Source: DASQDN01 sp035630195
GTDB lineage: Bacteria > Acidobacteriota > Terriglobia > Bryobacterales > Bryobacteraceae
Length of the DNA: 15,559 bases
Assembly: GCA_035630195.1 (NCBI GenBank)
Contig: DASQLD010000615.1
Coordinates: 1-15,559 of the forward strand
Direction of reading: 5' to 3'
The notes under the pieces were generated by a model, which had not been told where the DNA came from, searched no databases, and saw only the letters and a program-made list of their open reading frames with translations. Of this stretch, positions 1 to 6,726 are shown piece by piece (positions within the stretch are counted from its first letter, which is position 1; each line of letters begins with the position of its first letter). Made by a program: the position numbers and the translations under genes.

Positions 1-173
1 CAGGTGGTGACCAAGCCCTTGGCTTCCAGACGATCCAGGGTTGTGTAGAGCGCGCCAATAGAGCAACACCGTTCCGTGGTTCGCTCGATTTCCTGCCGTA
101 TGGCCGCTCCGTAAGCATCCTCGCCAAGACGAACGGCCGCGGTGATCAAGAGGTACTCGAACTCGCCAAGCAT
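1..173 (-). CDS. PadR-family transcriptional regulator, N-terminal part (cut by window edge)
   Basis: DNA-binding repressor of the PadR family. Only the first 57 codons lie in the window. The reading starts MLGEFEYLLITAAVRLGEDA and continues through a winged-helix core with the motif SIGALYTTLDRLEAKGLV, the recognition-helix/wing signature of PadR proteins. The MLGEFEYLL start is the form usual in acidobacterial PadR proteins that sit next to ADOP permeases. ATG at 171-173 is chosen because it begins exactly at this conserved N-terminus. No Shine-Dalgarno precedes it, because a palindromic operator abuts the start codon. It lies downstream of, and on the same strand as, a broken ADOP permease (49 bp gap), which it may regulate along with itself. 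The C-terminal dimerisation helix lies outside the window, so ligand class cannot be judged. Confidence 0.9.
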   Translation of the reverse strand, partial: MLGEFEYLLITAAVRLGEDAYGAAIRQEIERTTERCCSIGALYTTLDRLEAKGLVTT

Positions 174-201
174 GATTACTATCACATTGTGATCGTAATC
201 A
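173..201 (-). promoter_or_regulatory. 29-bp palindromic operator at the PadR start
   Basis: An inverted repeat of two half-sites TGATTAC-n-ATCACA around a single central base, with 13 of 14 base pairs matching; the only mismatch is at positions 180/194. It ends on the T of the padR start codon. It overlaps the -10 hexamer and the spacer of the promoter at 186-214, so bound protein would block RNA polymerase. An autoregulatory PadR operator is the simplest reading. No second copy was seen upstream of either ADOP gene in the window. Confidence 0.7.
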
Positions 202-214
202 GCTTTGGTGTCAA
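186..214 (-). promoter_or_regulatory. sigma-70-like promoter of padR
   Basis: On the minus strand there is a perfect -35 TTGACA (209-214), a 17-nt spacer and a -10 CACAAT (186-191, 4 of 6 matches). The predicted start point, about 7 nt downstream, is near position 179, which leaves a 5' leader of only a few bases before the ATG at 173. The mRNA would be essentially leaderless, which fits the absence of a Shine-Dalgarno. Confidence 0.5.
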
Positions 215-221
215 CGATGAT

Positions 222-929
222 TTATTCGGACCGTAACATTTTGGCCGGATCGATCCGCACAGCGCGAATCGCTGCCGGCAAAGCGGCTAGCAGCGCCGCC
301 AGGAGAATCGTTATAGATGGAAGCGCAAGAGCGCCGAATTCCGTCGGCTTAACGTGGTACAACAACTTCTCCAGAAAGCGCGCCGACGCCACACCTAAGG
401 CCAGTCCTAGGACGCCGCCCACAACTACCATGGCGAGCACGTTCACGGTCACAAGCCGTACGATGCCACCGGGCTGAGCGCCGATCGCCATGCGAATACC
501 GATCTCCCGACGTCGCTGCAACACCGAGTACTCGAACACGCCGTAAAGGCCGAGGCCTGCAAGCGAGAGCGCCACGATCGAAAAGAAGATCGCCAAGGTC
601 GCCAGCAGCCGCTCGCGAACGGTGTGCGATTCGATCAGTTCTTTCTGGGTTCGTATGTTGCTGACCCGAAATCCGGGACGCGCGCGCGTTACTTCTTGAC
701 GAAGCATTGGGGCCACCGCCAATGGGTCTCGATTCGATGTGCGCACGATGAAAGTCGCCCGATCATAAGGCCGGGATGTGCCGTCGCTTTCGATCCACTG
801 AAACGGCACATAGACTGTGGGAATAATCGGGTCGCGCATATTTTGGTAAAGCGCATCGCGAACCAAGCCGACGATCTGGAAACGAAGTCGTTTCCCGTCC
901 CCTTCAACTTTCTCGAACTGTTTTGCCAA
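222..929 (-). CDS. ADOP-type permease, C-terminal part (downstream of frameshift)
   Basis: C-terminal part of the permease begun at 904-2706. It holds the end of the second MacB-like periplasmic domain (IVGLVRDALYQNMRDP, then PTVYVPFQW) and the final FtsX domain, with about four hydrophobic segments: near residues 110-130, two between about 155 and 185, and one near 205-225. The cytoplasmic loop carries RRREIGIRMAIGAQPGGI and the end is RIDPAKMLRSE, the usual ADOP terminus. The first in-frame start would be a TTG at 929 with no ribosome binding site, inside the upstream frame, so independent translation is unlikely. Deleting one A from the A4 run at 921-924 joins QFEKVEGDGKRL directly behind GGLNPVGK of the upstream frame, giving about 827 residues, a normal family length. 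Confidence 0.85.
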   Translation of the reverse strand: MAKQFEKVEGDGKRLRFQIVGLVRDALYQNMRDPIIPTVYVPFQWIESDGTSRPYDRATFIVRTSNRDPLAVAPMLRQEVTRARPGFRVSNIRTQKELIESHTVRERLLATLAIFFSIVALSLAGLGLYGVFEYSVLQRRREIGIRMAIGAQPGGIVRLVTVNVLAMVVVGGVLGLALGVASARFLEKLLYHVKPTEFGALALPSITILLAALLAALPAAIRAVRIDPAKMLRSE

Positions 930-2706
930 CCGGGTTCAATCCGCCGAAGTGTTGCTTCACGAAAGTTTCGTTGACAATCGCAGCCCCAGGATACGTATCG
1001 CTAGCGTGAAAGTCTCTGCCCGCGACAAATGGAATCTTCATCAAGTCGACCCAACCAGGTGACACGTTTAAAAAGTGGTTGCGGATTTCCTCTGGAGGAG
1101 CTCCGTTCGTCGAGACAAATCCGTTCATAGCGTTCCCGACGAGTAGAGCCCATCGGGACAGAGCGACTGCCTCGATCCCTGGCGTCTGGCGCAAATGCTG
1201 ACCGACCAGTTCCCAATACTGGGATGGCTGAGGGCTTTGCGCAACCGTCTCCAGGGTAACTAGCCGTTCCGCCGAAAAGCCAGTGGGTTGGCTCTCCAGC
1301 CGGTCGAAGGTGGCAAAGAACAAGCCGCCCACAAAAAGCACAAAGATACAAAAAGTCACCTGCCCGGCGATCAGACCGTGCATCAAGCGCCGGCGCGAAT
1401 GAGGATCTTGACCACCTTTCAGCGCGCCGGCAGGCTTCACGGCAGAGGCGCGCAGCGCGGGAAGCAACCCGAATAAGAACGTGACGGCGAGCCCAAGCAC
1501 CAATCCGAACCCCAATACGCGCCAATCGAATGGAAGGGATAAACGCGCAGGATAGTCCGGCCGGTCGATCATGCCCGCAACCAGCGGCGCTGACCACCAC
1601 GCGAACATAGCTCCAAGAACAGTGGAAACAAATGCTATCCAGCCGCCTTCGACCAGCACCAGTTGCACAAGTCGCCATCGACCGGCGCCGATCGAGATTC
1701 GCAGCGCCATCTCACGCGATCGCGCTGCAGCGTGCGCGGTCATCACATTCGCGACATTCGCGCACGCGATCAATAGAACTATCGCGACCAGAACACCGAG
1801 AGCAGCAAGCGGTTGGCGGTACTCCTTCTGCATATCGGAAACTCCCGCGGCTGCGGGTTCCAAGGACAGCGACTCGTTGAGAAATCGATCGATGAACAGC
1901 TTGGGTCTGCCCACGAAACCCTTAGCCTGCTCCTCGCGAAAGGCCCGAAACACCGCCTGCAACCGATCGCGGACCGGCTCGACTCCAAACCCTGGCTTCA
2001 TCCAGACAAGGGTTCGAAACCAGCTTGTTTCGGTGCTGTCGATTGCGCTGGCATTCATCATCGTCGGCAGGAAGATATCCGTCACACTTCCGGGCTCGAC
2101 ACCTGTAAATCCTTCCTCAGCGACGCCGATAATTTCGTAAAGTTCGGACCCGATTCGAACTGTTCGCCCAACTATTTTGGCGTCTTTCCCGAATCGGCTT
2201 GTCCAGTAGTCATGAGACAGTATGGCGAAAGGATGGCCGCCGGGTCGTACGTCGTCATTCTCCGTGAACAAGCGCCCTAACGCAGGACGCACTTTGAAGG
2301 AATCGAACATCCATCCGGACACGTACTGGCGGTAAGCCCGTTCCATTTCCTGATCCGACCCGTACGTAACATCGATCGGACGGCTATATGCGTACGAAAC
2401 CGCGATTAAGTCGGCGCGATCTTTCACCGCGGCTCGCATCTGACGAAACAACGGATACTCGTAGCTGTCGCTCGTTCTCGGATTGCCGTCCGGTCCGATA
2501 CCTTCCCGAAATAGAGCATGCAGCCGCTCCGGTTCGGCTATGGGTAGAGGCCGTAGAAGTAAGGCGTCAATAATCCGGAACGCCGTCGTGCATGCTCCGA
2601 TCGCCAACGCCAGGGACAAGATCGCAGCAGCAGAGACGACGCCTCTCTTCCGCAGTTGCCGCCAGCCGAAAACGATATCGCCCTGAAACGAATCAAGCCA
2701 GACCAT
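904..2706 (-). CDS. ADOP-type permease, N-terminal part (frameshifted)
   Basis: Inner-membrane permease of the acidobacterial duplicated orphan permease type: two MacB-periplasmic plus FtsX units in one chain and no own ATPase. Transported substrate unknown. Residues 20-50 form the first membrane helix, followed by DALLLRPLPI and a periplasmic domain of about 230 residues with the motif ALGRLFTENDD. A membrane bundle of several helices lies at about 300-420, with AAARSREMALRISIGAGRWRL in the cytoplasmic loop, then a helix near 440-470 and the second periplasmic domain. After GGLNPVGK the frame runs off into TVRES and stops, a premature end for this family. Start is ATG 2706; TAGGA stands about 8 nt upstream. 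It is divergent from the sulfatase at 2767 (60 bp). Whether the frameshift is a real mutation or a base-calling error cannot be told from the sequence alone. Confidence 0.88.
   Translation of the reverse strand: MVWLDSFQGDIVFGWRQLRKRGVVSAAAILSLALAIGACTTAFRIIDALLLRPLPIAEPERLHALFREGIGPDGNPRTSDSYEYPLFRQMRAAVKDRADLIAVSYAYSRPIDVTYGSDQEMERAYRQYVSGWMFDSFKVRPALGRLFTENDDVRPGGHPFAILSHDYWTSRFGKDAKIVGRTVRIGSELYEIIGVAEEGFTGVEPGSVTDIFLPTMMNASAIDSTETSWFRTLVWMKPGFGVEPVRDRLQAVFRAFREEQAKGFVGRPKLFIDRFLNESLSLEPAAAGVSDMQKEYRQPLAALGVLVAIVLLIACANVANVMTAHAAARSREMALRISIGAGRWRLVQLVLVEGGWIAFVSTVLGAMFAWWSAPLVAGMIDRPDYPARLSLPFDWRVLGFGLVLGLAVTFLFGLLPALRASAVKPAGALKGGQDPHSRRRLMHGLIAGQVTFCIFVLFVGGLFFATFDRLESQPTGFSAERLVTLETVAQSPQPSQYWELVGQHLRQTPGIEAVALSRWALLVGNAMNGFVSTNGAPPEEIRNHFLNVSPGWVDLMKIPFVAGRDFHASDTYPGAAIVNETFVKQHFGGLNPVGKTVRES
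915..930 (-). other. single-base frameshift site in an A4 run
   Basis: The coding strand reads GGC-AAAA-CAG with the four A at 921-924. With three A the reading would continue NPVGK-QFEK, matching the usual ADOP path into the IVGLVRDA block. The extra A sends translation to a TGA eight codons on. No strong slippery heptamer or following stem-loop was seen, so programmed shifting is less likely than mutation or a sequencing error. Confidence 0.75.
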
Positions 2707-2766
2707 TACTGATGTCCTACCATAGAGACGTCCGGAGCTTTGAGCAGTTAGTGAGGTAGCGGAAAC

Positions 2767-4122
2767 TTGACCAGACGCGACTTTCTTTATTCATCATCAG
2801 CAGCATTGTTTCAAACTTCGCGACCGCCAAACATCGTTCTTTTTCTCGCCGACGACCAACGTTGGGATACTCTTGGATGCGCCGGCAACAGCATCATCCA
2901 AACTCCCGCGATTGACCGGCTCGCCAGTGGTGGGACTCTCTTCCGCAATGCATTCGTGACTACCGCCATATGCGCTGTGAGCCGCGCATCCATCTTCTCC
3001 GGCCAGCATGAGCGCACACACGGGATTAGCGACTTCGCTAAACCGTTTACTCCCACTCAATTCGCAAACACGTATCCAGCCCAATTACGGGCCGCCGGAT
3101 ATCGAACAGGTTTCATTGGCAAGTGGGGCGTCGGCAACGTTCTACCTGAGAACGAATTCGATTACTTCCGAGGTTTTCCCGGCCAAGGCGCCTACATCGT
3201 TCGTGATGGCGGCAACGAGAGTCACCTGACGAACGTCATGGCGGACCAGTCAGTCGAGTTCATCAGCAGCGAAGATCGTGGCCAACCTTTCTGTCTCTCC
3301 GTAAGCTTCAAAGCTCCGCACGCGCAGGACGAAGCGACACGACAGTATGTATTCGATCCCGCGTTGCGCGAGCTGTACAAGGACTCGACCATACCCATTC
3401 CAGAAACCGCAGCCGATCAATACTACAGAGAACTCCCACAGCCCCTGCGCGATTCCGAAGGGCACAGACGCTGGGGCTGGAGGTTCGCAACACCTGCTGC
3501 CTACCAGGATGCGGTAAAAGGCTACTATCGCCTCATTACCGGAATCGATAAAGCCGTCGCGCAGATCCGCAAAGCGCTCGAAGCAAGAAGCGTTGCAGAG
3601 AACACGGTGATTATCTACACCAGCGACAACGGATACTTCCTCGGAGAGCGCGGCCTGGCAGACAAGTGGTACATGTTCGAGGAATCCATTCGCGTTCCTC
3701 TCATCATCCATGACGCTCGCCTTCCAGCAGCTCAACGTGGGAAACAGCGCAACGAAATGGCCTTGAACATAGACATCGCGCCGACGCTTTTGAACCTCGC
3801 GGGCATCTCCGTCCCATCCTCAATGCAGGGACAATCACTGCTACCGCTCGTGAGAGGAGAGAAGACATCCTGGCGTGACGAGTGGTATTACTCGCACCTT
3901 TTCGAGCATCCGCAGATCCCAAAGAGCGAGGGAATTCGCACCGACGGTTGGAAGTACTTCCGCTTTCTCGAAATCAATCCCAAAGCAGAGTATCTGTACG
4001 ATCTGAGATCTGACCCGCTCGAGAAGCAGAATCTCATTAGCGCAAGAGGCCAATCCACTCGCGTCAAAAGCATGCGAGAAAGCTGCGATTCGTGGTCGAA
4101 AAGATTACAGCGGCCGGCCTGA
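2767..4122 (+). CDS. sulfatase family hydrolase, exported, variant active-site motif
   Basis: Type I sulfatase (alkaline-phosphatase fold) that would hydrolyse sulfate esters of sugars or other organics outside the cytoplasm. The N-terminus TRRDFLYSSSAALF is a short twin-arginine signal. LFLADDQRWDTLG (about 25-37) supplies the first metal aspartates. C69-A-V-S-R73 sits where the formylglycine motif C-x-P-x-R is expected, with Val for Pro. GKWGVG at 118-123 keeps the catalytic Lys but has Gly where most sulfatases have KWH. YTSDNG and DKWYMFEESIRVPLI give the second metal site and the sulfate-binding Lys. The C-terminus YDLRSDPLEKQNL is typical, and 451 aa is normal. Start is TTG at 2767: an in-frame stop lies just upstream, no ATG precedes the twin-Arg motif, and GAGG is about 12 nt upstream. 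The last 18 bp overlap the convergent sulfatase. Confidence 0.9.
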   Translation: MTRRDFLYSSSAALFQTSRPPNIVLFLADDQRWDTLGCAGNSIIQTPAIDRLASGGTLFRNAFVTTAICAVSRASIFSGQHERTHGISDFAKPFTPTQFANTYPAQLRAAGYRTGFIGKWGVGNVLPENEFDYFRGFPGQGAYIVRDGGNESHLTNVMADQSVEFISSEDRGQPFCLSVSFKAPHAQDEATRQYVFDPALRELYKDSTIPIPETAADQYYRELPQPLRDSEGHRRWGWRFATPAAYQDAVKGYYRLITGIDKAVAQIRKALEARSVAENTVIIYTSDNGYFLGERGLADKWYMFEESIRVPLIIHDARLPAAQRGKQRNEMALNIDIAPTLLNLAGISVPSSMQGQSLLPLVRGEKTSWRDEWYYSHLFEHPQIPKSEGIRTDGWKYFRFLEINPKAEYLYDLRSDPLEKQNLISARGQSTRVKSMRESCDSWSKRLQRPA

Positions 4123-5424
4123 GCGATCGGTAGCCTTGAAAGTCGAGAAGGGATCGTTATTGTCAGCCATCCATCGGTCCAGTAGCCGTGACAGCTCGCT
4201 CATTGTTTTCCGGTAGCCTTTATCGGAAGCCAGATTCACCACCTCCCCAGGATCGTTCTTAAGATCGTATAACTCCTCCCCATGCTGGATGTACCTGTTG
4301 TACTTGAAAGTCTCCGTGCGTATCATCCGGGTGGGATTTACCCAGCGTTGTTTGCTGTAATACTGGCCGATTACGTAATCGCGTCTAGGCGTCTTTCCTT
4401 TGCCCGTAATGATGGGCGCGAGTGATACGCCATCACACGCCTTCATCGGAACGCCCGCCAACTCGAGTAGCGTGGGAGCCACGTCCGTGTTCACCGCAGG
4501 AAACTCGGCTGCCGAGCCAGTTCGCCCAGGAACGCGAAAGATCAAAGGGATTCGAACCATTTGTTCATACAGGAAGGGACCTTTGAAAATCAGCTTATGA
4601 TGTGTATCCATGTCCCCGTGATCGGAACTGGCCACCACGATGGTTGAGGCAGCTAAGCCGGCACGGTCGAGCGCCCGGAGACATTGCCCGACATGCGCGT
4701 CATACTCCCGCACCCGATCTCGATAGAACTCGCGATATGCTTCCCAGTCGCGACGATCCTTCCCCCAGATCGCCTTTCCCTGATCTTGCGTCATGAATTC
4801 GAGCTGAACTTTCGGCTTCGTGTTGAGCCTCTCTTTACTCCACGACTCGGGTAAGGGAATCGATCCGGAAAAGTGAGGCACGGATTTCGAGAACCCGTAA
4901 ATACGATGCGGATTCAAATAAGACACCATCAACACAAACGGCTTCGTAGCGCCACGTTGATTCGCAAGGAAACCAGTAGCGCGTTTGGTAATAGCAGGGT
5001 CGTCGATATCCAGCGCCATTTCCCCGAGGCCATCCAGGGAGACGGGCTCCTTGCCCAGATGCCACTTGCCGAAATATCCCGTCGAGTATCCAGTGTCCGC
5101 AAGGGCCCTGAGAAAATTGGGCTGACGTAAACTCGCGCCCCCGGCCGCGCCGATATTGCCCATAACTCCTGTAGCGGTCGGATAGAATCCTGTCATCAAT
5201 GACGACCGGCTCGGTGAACATTGCGGCGTTGTGCAGAACGCTTTCTCAAACGTGAAACCTGTACGCGCTAACTCATCGAGGTTCGGCGTCTCGAAGAACT
5301 TGTCTGACCGTCCTAACGCCTTCCAGTGCTGCTGATCCGACAAAATAACCAGAATGTTTGGGCGTTCGGGCCCGGGCGCCGCGGCCATCGCGAGCGAAGC
5401 GAGGAGATGCCGGCGAGTCACCAC
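4105..5424 (-). CDS. sulfatase, exported, canonical formylglycine motif
   Basis: Type I sulfatase. VTRRHLLASLAMAAAPGPE is a short twin-arginine-like signal. NILVILSDQQHW (about 23-34) is the first metal-binding strand, but the usual DD is SDQ. C69-S-P-S-R73 is the classic formylglycine motif, so maturation by a formylglycine-generating enzyme or an anaerobic SME is expected; neither is in the window. GKWHLGKEP gives catalytic Lys and His, SYLNPH another active-site His, SSDHGDMD the metal Asp-His, and KGPFLYEQMVRIPLI the substrate Lys. The C-terminus YDLKNDPGEVVNLA is normal for this family, and 439 aa is within family range. The start is one of two tandem GTG codons (5424 or 5421). It overlaps the transhydrogenase stop by a few bases (GTGGTGA), so translation is probably coupled. 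Specific sulfate ester unknown. Confidence 0.92.
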   Translation of the reverse strand: MVTRRHLLASLAMAAAPGPERPNILVILSDQQHWKALGRSDKFFETPNLDELARTGFTFEKAFCTTPQCSPSRSSLMTGFYPTATGVMGNIGAAGGASLRQPNFLRALADTGYSTGYFGKWHLGKEPVSLDGLGEMALDIDDPAITKRATGFLANQRGATKPFVLMVSYLNPHRIYGFSKSVPHFSGSIPLPESWSKERLNTKPKVQLEFMTQDQGKAIWGKDRRDWEAYREFYRDRVREYDAHVGQCLRALDRAGLAASTIVVASSDHGDMDTHHKLIFKGPFLYEQMVRIPLIFRVPGRTGSAAEFPAVNTDVAPTLLELAGVPMKACDGVSLAPIITGKGKTPRRDYVIGQYYSKQRWVNPTRMIRTETFKYNRYIQHGEELYDLKNDPGEVVNLASDKGYRKTMSELSRLLDRWMADNNDPFSTFKATDRSGRPL

Positions 5425-6698
5425 GCTTCCATCGCGTCTTCGAAAAGGCGCGCAAGCTCTTCTTCTCCGGCGGGCCGTGGCGATAGCTTAGTAACCCTAT
5501 GCTGCGGAAGCGTGCCCTTGACAAGAGCTGGAATATCGCCGGAGGTGTAGCCAATCGCGCGCAGCCCATTGGGCACTTTCAGACGTCGCATGATGGCGAT
5601 GATCTGATCACTCAAAATCTTGCCTGCGTCGTCTGCCGATGCTCTCGATATATCGGCGCCGAGGATCTCAGCCGCGCGTAGGTGGCGTTCAGGCGAAGCG
5701 GACGCAGTGAACCGGAAGACCGCAGGAGCATTGAGGATTACCGACATCCCATGCGGAACCAGCGCGTGATCGACGTCATATCCCGCTGGTCGAAAGGTTC
5801 GCACCATCCCGGACACCGGATACGACATCCCGTGCGGCAAGTGAACGCCCGCATTGCCGAAGCCGATTCCCGCGTAAGCGGAAGCAAGAATCATTTTTGA
5901 ACGTGCGACATCATCGCCAGGATCTTCCACTGCTCGCGGCAGAAACTCGGCCACCATTCGAAGCGCTTCAAGTGACCAGAGATCGCTTATCGGGTTTGAT
6001 CCCTGGTAAGCCGGCCGTAAGATCGGACGATCCGGTTTAGGTCGCTCATCGAAATGGATGGCTGTATACGATTCGATCGCGTGGCTCAACACGTCCAAGC
6101 CGCTAGCGGCAGCCACCTGCGGCGGCATCGTCCGAGTATTGTCCGGATCTAAGATTCCGAGCATCGGTTTAAGCCGTCGATGCGCGATGCCGGTCTTAGC
6201 ATGAAGCGGACTGTAATCGAAGATTGCCACACCGGTCGTTTCACTGCCGGTGCCCGCAGTAGTGGGAACAGCAATCAGAGGTTTCAGCGGTCCCGGTACC
6301 GGCCGACCTTGGCCGATCGGTGGATTCACGTACGCAAGGAAGTCATCAATGGGATACGACACGTAGAGATTGGCAGCCTTGGCAGTGTCGATCGTGGAGC
6401 CACCTCCCACCGCTACATAGGCGTCGAACTCGCCATCGGTGGCAAACGCAATAGCCTCCTGCAGAGACTCATAACTGGGCTCGACGCGCACCCGATCGAA
6501 GAGAGCAAACCGAACTCGATTCGTCTCTAACGATTCCAGCACATTCAGCGCCGCCGGCAGCTTCGCGATGTGAGGATCGGTAATGACCAGGACTTTACGA
6601 ACCTGAAGATCGGCCAAGTCCATCCCAATCTCACGTGTTATCCCGGCTCCGAAACGAATACTCGAGCTCGCCATCTCGAAAGCGCTATCTCTTATCAT
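5418..6698 (-). CDS. hydroxyacid-oxoacid transhydrogenase (ADHFE1-like iron-containing alcohol dehydrogenase)
   Basis: Group III iron-type alcohol dehydrogenase fold, closest by eye to the HOT/ADHFE1 family. That enzyme oxidises 4-hydroxybutyrate (or similar) to succinate semialdehyde while reducing 2-oxoglutarate to D-2-hydroxyglutarate, using tightly bound NAD. Recognisable family blocks include SAFEMASSSIRFGAG at the N-terminus, VAVGGGSTIDTAKAANLY (about 95-112), PTTAGTGSETTGVAIFDY, GLDVLSHAIESYT, RPAYQGSNPISDLW, GIGFGNAGVHLPHGMSYPVSG, DHALVPHGMSV and DIPALVKGTLPQHRVTKL. The Asp/His metal ligands in the LDVLSH, LPHGMSYP and VPHGMS blocks are present. Start ATG 6698 is chosen because it lies just before the conserved SAFEM block, has GGAT about 6 nt upstream and avoids overlap with the divergent gene at 6727. 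Upstream starts (6755, 6776) would add up to 26 residues. Cytoplasmic; first gene of a pair with the sulfatase at 4105-5424. Confidence 0.9.
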   Translation of the reverse strand: MIRDSAFEMASSSIRFGAGITREIGMDLADLQVRKVLVITDPHIAKLPAALNVLESLETNRVRFALFDRVRVEPSYESLQEAIAFATDGEFDAYVAVGGGSTIDTAKAANLYVSYPIDDFLAYVNPPIGQGRPVPGPLKPLIAVPTTAGTGSETTGVAIFDYSPLHAKTGIAHRRLKPMLGILDPDNTRTMPPQVAAASGLDVLSHAIESYTAIHFDERPKPDRPILRPAYQGSNPISDLWSLEALRMVAEFLPRAVEDPGDDVARSKMILASAYAGIGFGNAGVHLPHGMSYPVSGMVRTFRPAGYDVDHALVPHGMSVILNAPAVFRFTASASPERHLRAAEILGADISRASADDAGKILSDQIIAIMRRLKVPNGLRAIGYTSGDIPALVKGTLPQHRVTKLSPRPAGEEELARLFEDAMEAW

Positions 6699-6726
6699 CT
6701 GCAGATCCGTTATAGCATCGGTCCGT

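Noticed and set aside
174..200. CRP-like site in the palindrome (TCACA and GTGA blocks)
   Set aside because: The half-sites point the wrong way (ATCACA-n-TGTGAT rather than TGTGA-N6-TCACA), and the dyad extends far beyond a CRP site.
222..929. Independent short permease gene
   Set aside because: Its only early start is a TTG without a ribosome site inside the upstream frame, and the protein begins mid-domain; a frameshifted ADOP explains it better.
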